From NCBI GenBank assembly GCA_027037155.1, contig JALWBK010000265.1:1-19676 (forward strand): a stretch of 19,676 nt of DNA, read 5' to 3'. This document shows positions 18,266 to 19,676 of this stretch, one piece after another. Position 1 is the first letter of the stretch, and each line of letters opens with the position of its first letter. The position numbers and the translations under genes are program-made. The notes beneath the pieces are model-generated. The model made no database searches. It was not told the origin of the DNA and worked only from the letters and a program-made list of their open reading frames with translations. This DNA comes from a bacterium. GTDB lineage: Bacteria; Thermosulfidibacterota; Thermosulfidibacteria; Thermosulfidibacterales; Thermosulfidibacteraceae.

Positions 18266-18794
18266 GATGAGGATTTCCATTGAGGGTAGGGAGGAGAAAG
18301 AGAGGGCAATATTGGAGAAGGCGGCCTCTCTTTCTGAGGTGGCAAAGGCAAAGATAGTTGCCCTTTATTGGCCCGTTAGAGGTGAGGTTAATCTGCTGGG
18401 CTTGAGGGAGCTTTTAGATGCGAGGGTGTGTCTTCCCAAGGTGCGTGGTAAGAGGTTGTGCTTTGGCTATTGGAATGGAGAGGAGATAGAAAGGGGGGCT
18501 TACGGGATACCTGAGCCTCGTAACTGCAGTGTGGAGGTGGAGAGGATAGACCTTTTCTTTGTTCCCGCTATTGCCTTGGATCGGGATGGGTACAGGTTGG
18601 GTTACGGTGGGGGCTATTACGATGGGCTCATTAGAAATAAGCTGCCCCATCAGCTCTTTGTTGGGGTGGTCTTTTCAGAGCAGCTGTTGGATCGTCTGCC
18701 GGTTGATGAGTGGGATGTGCCGGTGGATGTGGTGTTGACCGATGCTCATCTGATTTATCCCCGTGCTTGTTCAAAAATCTGGGAAAGGAGGTAG
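18222..18794 (+). CDS. fthC: 5-formyltetrahydrofolate cyclo-ligase
   Basis: ATP-dependent enzyme (MTHFS, also called ygfA/fau) that converts 5-formyl-THF to 5,10-methenyl-THF, returning it to the one-carbon pool. It has 190 aa, normal for the family. Seen: an N-terminal basic helix TLRRKMLEMR (usual LRKxxLxxR), ALYWPVRGEVN (usual Y-P-x-xEvd), LPKVRGKRLCF, and the ATP/phosphate motif YRLGYGGGYYDGLI near residues 127-140. ATG 18222 is supported by GGAGAGG (18211-18217) and by the N-terminal helix that ATGs further in would delete. In gammaproteobacteria this gene neighbours zapA; here rarA lies between them. Confidence 0.95.
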   Translation: MSCGAKDTLRRKMLEMRISIEGREEKERAILEKAASLSEVAKAKIVALYWPVRGEVNLLGLRELLDARVCLPKVRGKRLCFGYWNGEEIERGAYGIPEPRNCSVEVERIDLFFVPAIALDRDGYRLGYGGGYYDGLIRNKLPHQLFVGVVFSEQLLDRLPVDEWDVPVDVVLTDAHLIYPRACSKIWERR

Positions 18795-18800
18795 TTCGGG

Positions 18801-19676
18801 ATGGGTGTAGTGTACCTTATACTGGGCGTCGTTGTGGGGTCTCTGGTAGGTGGTTATCTGGTTTATAGCAGACAGCAAGATGTCTCTCGGAGACATCTGC
18901 AGGAGGTGCAGAGAGAGGCTGAAAGGATAATAGAGTCTGCCAAGAAGGAGGCCGAGTCTCTTAAAAAGGAGAAGATACTGGAGGCCAAAGAGGAGATCCA
19001 TAGAGAGAGGGCCCAACTTGAGGAGGAGATCAGGAAGAAGCGTATGGAGCTGGAAAAGTTAGAGAACAGATTGGCGCTTAAAGAGGAGAACATTGAGGCC
19101 CGTTATCGAAACGTTGAGATGAAGGAGAAGGAGCTTCGCCTTTTTGAGGAGAAGCTCAGGCAGAAAGAGGAGGAGCTGGATCATAGGAATAAGGAGCTGG
19201 AGGTAGCGTTTCAAGAGCTGGATAGAGAGAAGGAAGAGGTGAAGAGGAAGTTGGAAGAGGTTGCCAAGATGACGGAAGAGGAAGCAAAGGAGATGCTGAA
19301 GCAGGCCGTTATAGAGGAGGCGAAGAAGGAGGCGTATGAGATAGTTAGAACCATTGAGGAGGAGGCCAAAGAGACCGCTGATAAAAAGGCCAAGGAGATA
19401 ATAGCTCTTGCGGTTCAAAGATATGCTGCGGAGGAGGTGGCTGAGATCACCGTTTCAGTGGTGCACCTTCCCTCTGATGAGATGAAGGGTAGAATTATCG
19501 GTAGAGAGGGGAGGAACATAAGGGCCTTTGAGGCTGCCACAGGTGTAGATCTTATAATTGACGATACCCCTGAGACGGTTGTGCTATCCTGCCATGATCC
19601 TGTGCGTAGAGAGGTGGCCAAGAGGGCGTTGGAGGCGCTGGTTAAAGACGGAAGGATACATCCAGCAAGTATTGAG
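18801..19676 (+). CDS. rny: Ribonuclease Y, 3' end missing
   Basis: Membrane-anchored endoribonuclease that starts mRNA decay. The frame stays open to the window end: 292 codons of about 520. Residues about 2-22 are a transmembrane helix ([20 protein letters not shown]), about 28-185 a charged coiled coil, and from about 215 a KH RNA-binding domain with [27 protein letters not shown] and [10 protein letters not shown]. The catalytic HD domain lies beyond the window. In the KH domain LSCHDP replaces the usual LSGFDP. GGAGG (18787-18791), which overlaps the fthC stop codon region, precedes ATG 18801 by nine bases. Confidence 0.96.
   Translation, partial: MGVVYLILGVVVGSLVGGYLVYSRQQDVSRRHLQEVQREAERIIESAKKEAESLKKEKILEAKEEIHRERAQLEEEIRKKRMELEKLENRLALKEENIEARYRNVEMKEKELRLFEEKLRQKEEELDHRNKELEVAFQELDREKEEVKRKLEEVAKMTEEEAKEMLKQAVIEEAKKEAYEIVRTIEEEAKETADKKAKEIIALAVQRYAAEEVAEITVSVVHLPSDEMKGRIIGREGRNIRAFEAATGVDLIIDDTPETVVLSCHDPVRREVAKRALEALVKDGRIHPASIE

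Overview
The window is densely packed bacterial chromosome with about half G+C. Arginine is mostly AGG/AGA, lysine AAG, and isoleucine ATA is frequent; GTG and TTG starts are used. The proteins are rich in Lys, Glu and Arg. This purine-loaded coding, with diaminopimelate made by DapL, an NfnAB-type ferredoxin:NADP oxidoreductase and short archaeal-like LeuC and LeuD, suggests a thermophilic and probably anaerobic bacterium (Aquificota, Thermosulfidibacter or Thermodesulfobacteriota-like). That placement is inference. I see no mobile elements, CRISPR, tRNA or rRNA.

Layout. (1) 2-2991, +: trpC (5' truncated), trpF, trpB and trpA, each gene overlapping the next and the last three starting with GTG. 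(2) 3053-10904, +: aspB, leuA, leuC, leuD, leuB, then cdsA, dxr and queD. Gaps are 23 nt or less, so leucine synthesis, phospholipid precursor synthesis, the isoprenoid pathway and a queuosine step look co-transcribed. (3) 14804-10840, -: nfnA, nfnB and dapL, joined by two TAATG stop/start overlaps, then an exported TPR-like protein that starts inside the end of dapL and runs 65 nt into the 3' end of queD. (4) 14805-14940: a divergent promoter region with a good sigma-70-like promoter for the right-hand operon and a perfect TTGACA box facing left. (5) 14941-19676, +: a MltD-like lytic transglycosylase with two LysM domains, a membrane-anchored single-TPR protein, ZapB-like and ZapA-like division proteins, rarA, fthC and rny (3' truncated).

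How the genes work together. Region 1 makes tryptophan. Region 2 carries 2-oxoisovalerate to 2-oxo-4-methylvalerate, with a transaminase at the head of the operon. Region 3 pairs an NADPH/ferredoxin redox enzyme with an aminotransferase for cell-wall diaminopimelate. Region 5 combines wall remodelling, Z-ring accessory proteins, replication-fork maintenance, folate salvage and mRNA turnover.

Most of the window is ordinary core metabolism. I did not find a clear new defence or mobile system. The best leads are a LeuA-type synthase whose conserved HESGIH-type segment is rewritten, the nfnAB-dapL coupling, the near-leaderless mltD promoter with its 8-bp inverted repeat, a 12-bp perfect inverted repeat inside zapA, and small uncharacterised envelope proteins.
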